DNA of 14,051 bases, taken from assembly GCA_003132905.1 (NCBI GenBank), contig PKZC01000398.1, positions 9,376 to 23,426 on the forward strand, given 5' to 3'. The DNA comes from Bryobacterales bacterium. Its GTDB lineage: Bacteria > Acidobacteriota > Terriglobia > Bryobacterales > Bryobacteraceae. Within the stretch, counting starts at the first letter, position 1, and each line of letters opens with the position of its first letter. Below, piece after piece: positions 13,201 to 14,051 of this stretch. A program made the translations under genes and the position numbers. A model generated the notes under the pieces. That model saw only the letters and a program-made list of their open reading frames with translations. It was not told the DNA's origin and ran no database searches.

Positions 13201-14051
13201 CCTACGAATTGTCGCCGCTTACCCGTTGGACGATCTTGGGTGCGACGGGCACCGCTCTCGACATTGATGTTCCGGGCCAGCCAATTTTTGGACTTTATCC
13301 GATCGGGGCCGGCAGCATTGAGGTCCTGGGAATCGCGTTCACTGACCTGACCAACACGCGATCGATCAGCGCGGGCACCTTGACGTTGGCTTATTGGGAC
13401 GAACTGCAGGGGCCTTCGACGATCCTGCTCAGCGCGGCAATGGGCACGACGGATACTTCATTTACTGTTGCTACGGCAGTATCGGCATCGATCGGCGATC
13501 TGGTCCAGATTGATGCAGAGGTCATGGTTGTCCAAGCGGCCCTGACTAGCAGCACCACGGTTCCCGTTCTACGCGCGTCTCATGGCACCGCTGCGGCTAG
13601 TCATAGCGCGGTCCCTCCGACCGGGGTGTATCTGCTGGCGAAGAAGATTTTCATCCTGCCGTTCGCACCAGACTTCTTCGGCAGCCCGGCGAGCGGAAGC
13701 TACGCGTTTCCAATCACGATGCCCGACGTCCGGATTGCGGCTGGTGAACTTTTCATGACGAATTCTCGCGGTAACAGTAGCGTAGCCGCCGAATCATTTA
13801 CGAGCACGACTGATCTCGGCCTACGGACCCTTTTGGGAGGACAGTTGACGATTCAGGTGGAAGGTCCGCTCGCGATTCAGACCAATGCTGCACCGCCACT
13901 GCTGGTGGAAACGTCCTGTTCGGTGCGAGACGTCTACGCTATTGTGCAGGACGCGCCCTCCAGCGATTCAATCATCATGCAAGTGACGCAGAATGGTGTA
14001 GTTTATTGCGAACTCACCATCGCGGCGCTCGCGACTGTATCGACTCCCGTG
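10245..14051 (+). CDS. Giant tail hub/fibre protein, gpL-like Fe-S domain + gpJ-like hub + Fn3 + fibre (3' partial)
   Basis: One frame stays open from ATG 10245 to the window end, 1269 codons, without a stop. Residues about 1-240 resemble lambda gpL/DUF2163-type hub proteins. Cysteines C156, C185, C207 and C214 (RCGYSPD, SCDYSRLQC followed by RRFGG) have the layout of the gpL iron-sulfur cluster. Residues about 265-685 resemble the gpJ/phage-tail-3 hub: VPLIYGTGWYQPP, GPISSVPTVIVNNTQIP, NPAWVLLDALRRTGW, RYQCNLLLTGRRSAGDIVRG, KPGDIITLTY. Residues about 745-855 are an Fn3/Ig-like domain (QALYYGISAVDANGAES, VSFNVYRGPNP). Beyond that are beta-rich segments typical of fibres: 895-942, 1058-1132 and a tip-like piece 1198-1260. 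The hub closes the tail and the distal part should contact the host surface. The gene starts 31 bases after the second Dit with only a weak GAGAG before it. The C-terminus lies outside the window. Confidence 0.85.
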   Translation, partial: MSTINVLKELEVPGTPLFLFDCTLSTGDVLHWSTHNVTVSSVAYLSRIQKHNIFDLNSSPEAATDGVSTVSITLANADSFLSSVERDVGWKGSRLAVTFLFFDLTNQVVVSDSQVVFRGIANPPDQSTESTLRLSFTNTLNLQRVFLPEIHIQKLCFWNFPSTAAQRLEAVTGGTEGAFSPFYRCGYSPDQSGGVGNMNGSAPYTSCDYSRLQCQQRGMFDQDTSSNVTRRFGGVEFVPASILVRSYGSKTSQLSTPLPNQALYNDFVPLIYGTGWYQPPIVFARNDGNLTHFEVLLGVGPISSVPTVIVNNTQIPAGVSGTNMTATGWYNVISFGGRNGSFNPDFSNSSGQPLGDPYGSMAFLSLVVPNWISNGSSFPQVNVLIQGLQLAQYDSGGTYVSNAFTNNPAWVLLDALRRTGWSLAQLDVPTFFAVAQRCNALIPTVDVNGNSTTIPRYQCNLLLTGRRSAGDIVRGIRNASAMYLSFDSNGLIQLNAEDTLANQQPTQPANSNSTEALNGGWPAYEFGDDSFSGILRSANGASSLTMTSQSIANSPNHYTIEFQDEFNDYQQDSLSLVDIDDFLATGQDVSSTLTALGLPNFDQANRAAALQLYKSVNGNTYVQYETSVKAAGLKPGDIITLTYAREGFSRQPFRITKLSPGVNFMTAVITAQIHDDAWYTVVNSDGAGPGRQGGFEVGLPRPLVGTVLDGSGVEQFGITESETASTDGSVTTNLSVSFVAPARPTASSAAIPLMGLNPQVSNTGGTLAGGQALYYGISAVDANGAESGLSFVAMATVPAGTNTNQITLVSLSFSPAAVSFNVYRGPNPTQILRIASAAAIATQFVDSGSTASLQGPPDPNYDHANFYWRLELQPPEAVNIFAATTVGNSTLNMVVNLYNGATVRISTGTGAGQERTVASNTASTLTVATQWSIQPDTTSFFLIAGSTWEFGASSNASPVSFAVPNREGVTVHISGRAANVVDEECAYELSPLTRWTILGATGTALDIDVPGQPIFGLYPIGAGSIEVLGIAFTDLTNTRSISAGTLTLAYWDELQGPSTILLSAAMGTTDTSFTVATAVSASIGDLVQIDAEVMVVQAALTSSTTVPVLRASHGTAAASHSAVPPTGVYLLAKKIFILPFAPDFFGSPASGSYAFPITMPDVRIAAGELFMTNSRGNSSVAAESFTSTTDLGLRTLLGGQLTIQVEGPLAIQTNAAPPLLVETSCSVRDVYAIVQDAPSSDSIIMQVTQNGVVYCELTIAALATVSTPV

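Noticed and set aside
1..14051. CRISPR arrays, tRNA or rRNA genes, insertion sequences and transposases
   Set aside because: No regularly spaced repeats, tRNA-like cloverleaf, rRNA-like stretch or transposase motif was seen. Coding density by virion genes leaves little room.

Overview
The window is the head-and-tail gene module of a long-tailed (siphovirus-like) phage, prophage or gene-transfer-agent-like element, sitting in a bacterial chromosome. All genes are on the + strand. The first ~94 bases are the 3' end of a bacterial acyl-CoA synthetase gene (A10-type C-terminal motif), so the left edge is host chromosome. A strong intrinsic terminator (209-242) separates it from the phage-type genes. 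Base composition is moderately GC-rich by eye. Protein style and gene order fit a soil bacterium such as an Acidobacteriota member, but that assignment rests on general resemblance and is tentative.

Layout: (1) host gene tail, 1-94; (2) leader with terminator, 95-251; (3) DNA packaging: putative small terminase 252-497 and large terminase 467-1768; (4) head: portal 1786-3180, scaffold 3229-3792, P22-type major capsid protein 3872-4783; (5) connector/neck: unknown head-region protein 4849-5175, head-tail connector fused to an Fn3-like domain 5191-5955, putative tail terminator 5958-6455; (6) tail: tube protein 6478-7647, tail assembly chaperone 7622-8056 with a -1 frameshift extension to 8388, a very short tape-measure-like protein 8375-9055; (7) tail tip: two tandem distal-tail (Dit) paralogs 9058-9417 and 9419-10213, the second carrying an inserted carbohydrate-binding-like domain, and a giant hub/fibre protein from 10245 that is still open at the window end. 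The short ORFs visible after 10245 are shadows of this single reading frame.

The genes are tightly packed, often overlapping, and read as one late operon. TerS/TerL would drive packaging through the portal into a scaffold-built capsid. The connector and terminator cap the head and tail. The chaperone and its frameshifted form would load tube subunits around the tape measure. The Dit proteins and hub would close the tail tip and bind the cell.

Most interesting points: a textbook A AAA AAC slippery site immediately before the chaperone stop codon, with a possible downstream stimulatory stem; a tape measure of only 226 residues, similar to alphaproteobacterial gene transfer agents; a hub that seems to fuse a lambda gpL-like four-cysteine (iron-sulfur) domain to a gpJ-like hub and fibre, with no peptidase gene between; a Dit duplication with a carbohydrate-binding-like insertion; one Fn3-like domain type shared between the neck connector and the hub; and an intrinsic terminator only 9 bases upstream of the first phage start codon. 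Together with the host gene directly adjacent, and no integrase or maturation protease in view, a domesticated or gene-transfer-agent-like particle is a reasonable hypothesis, not a conclusion.
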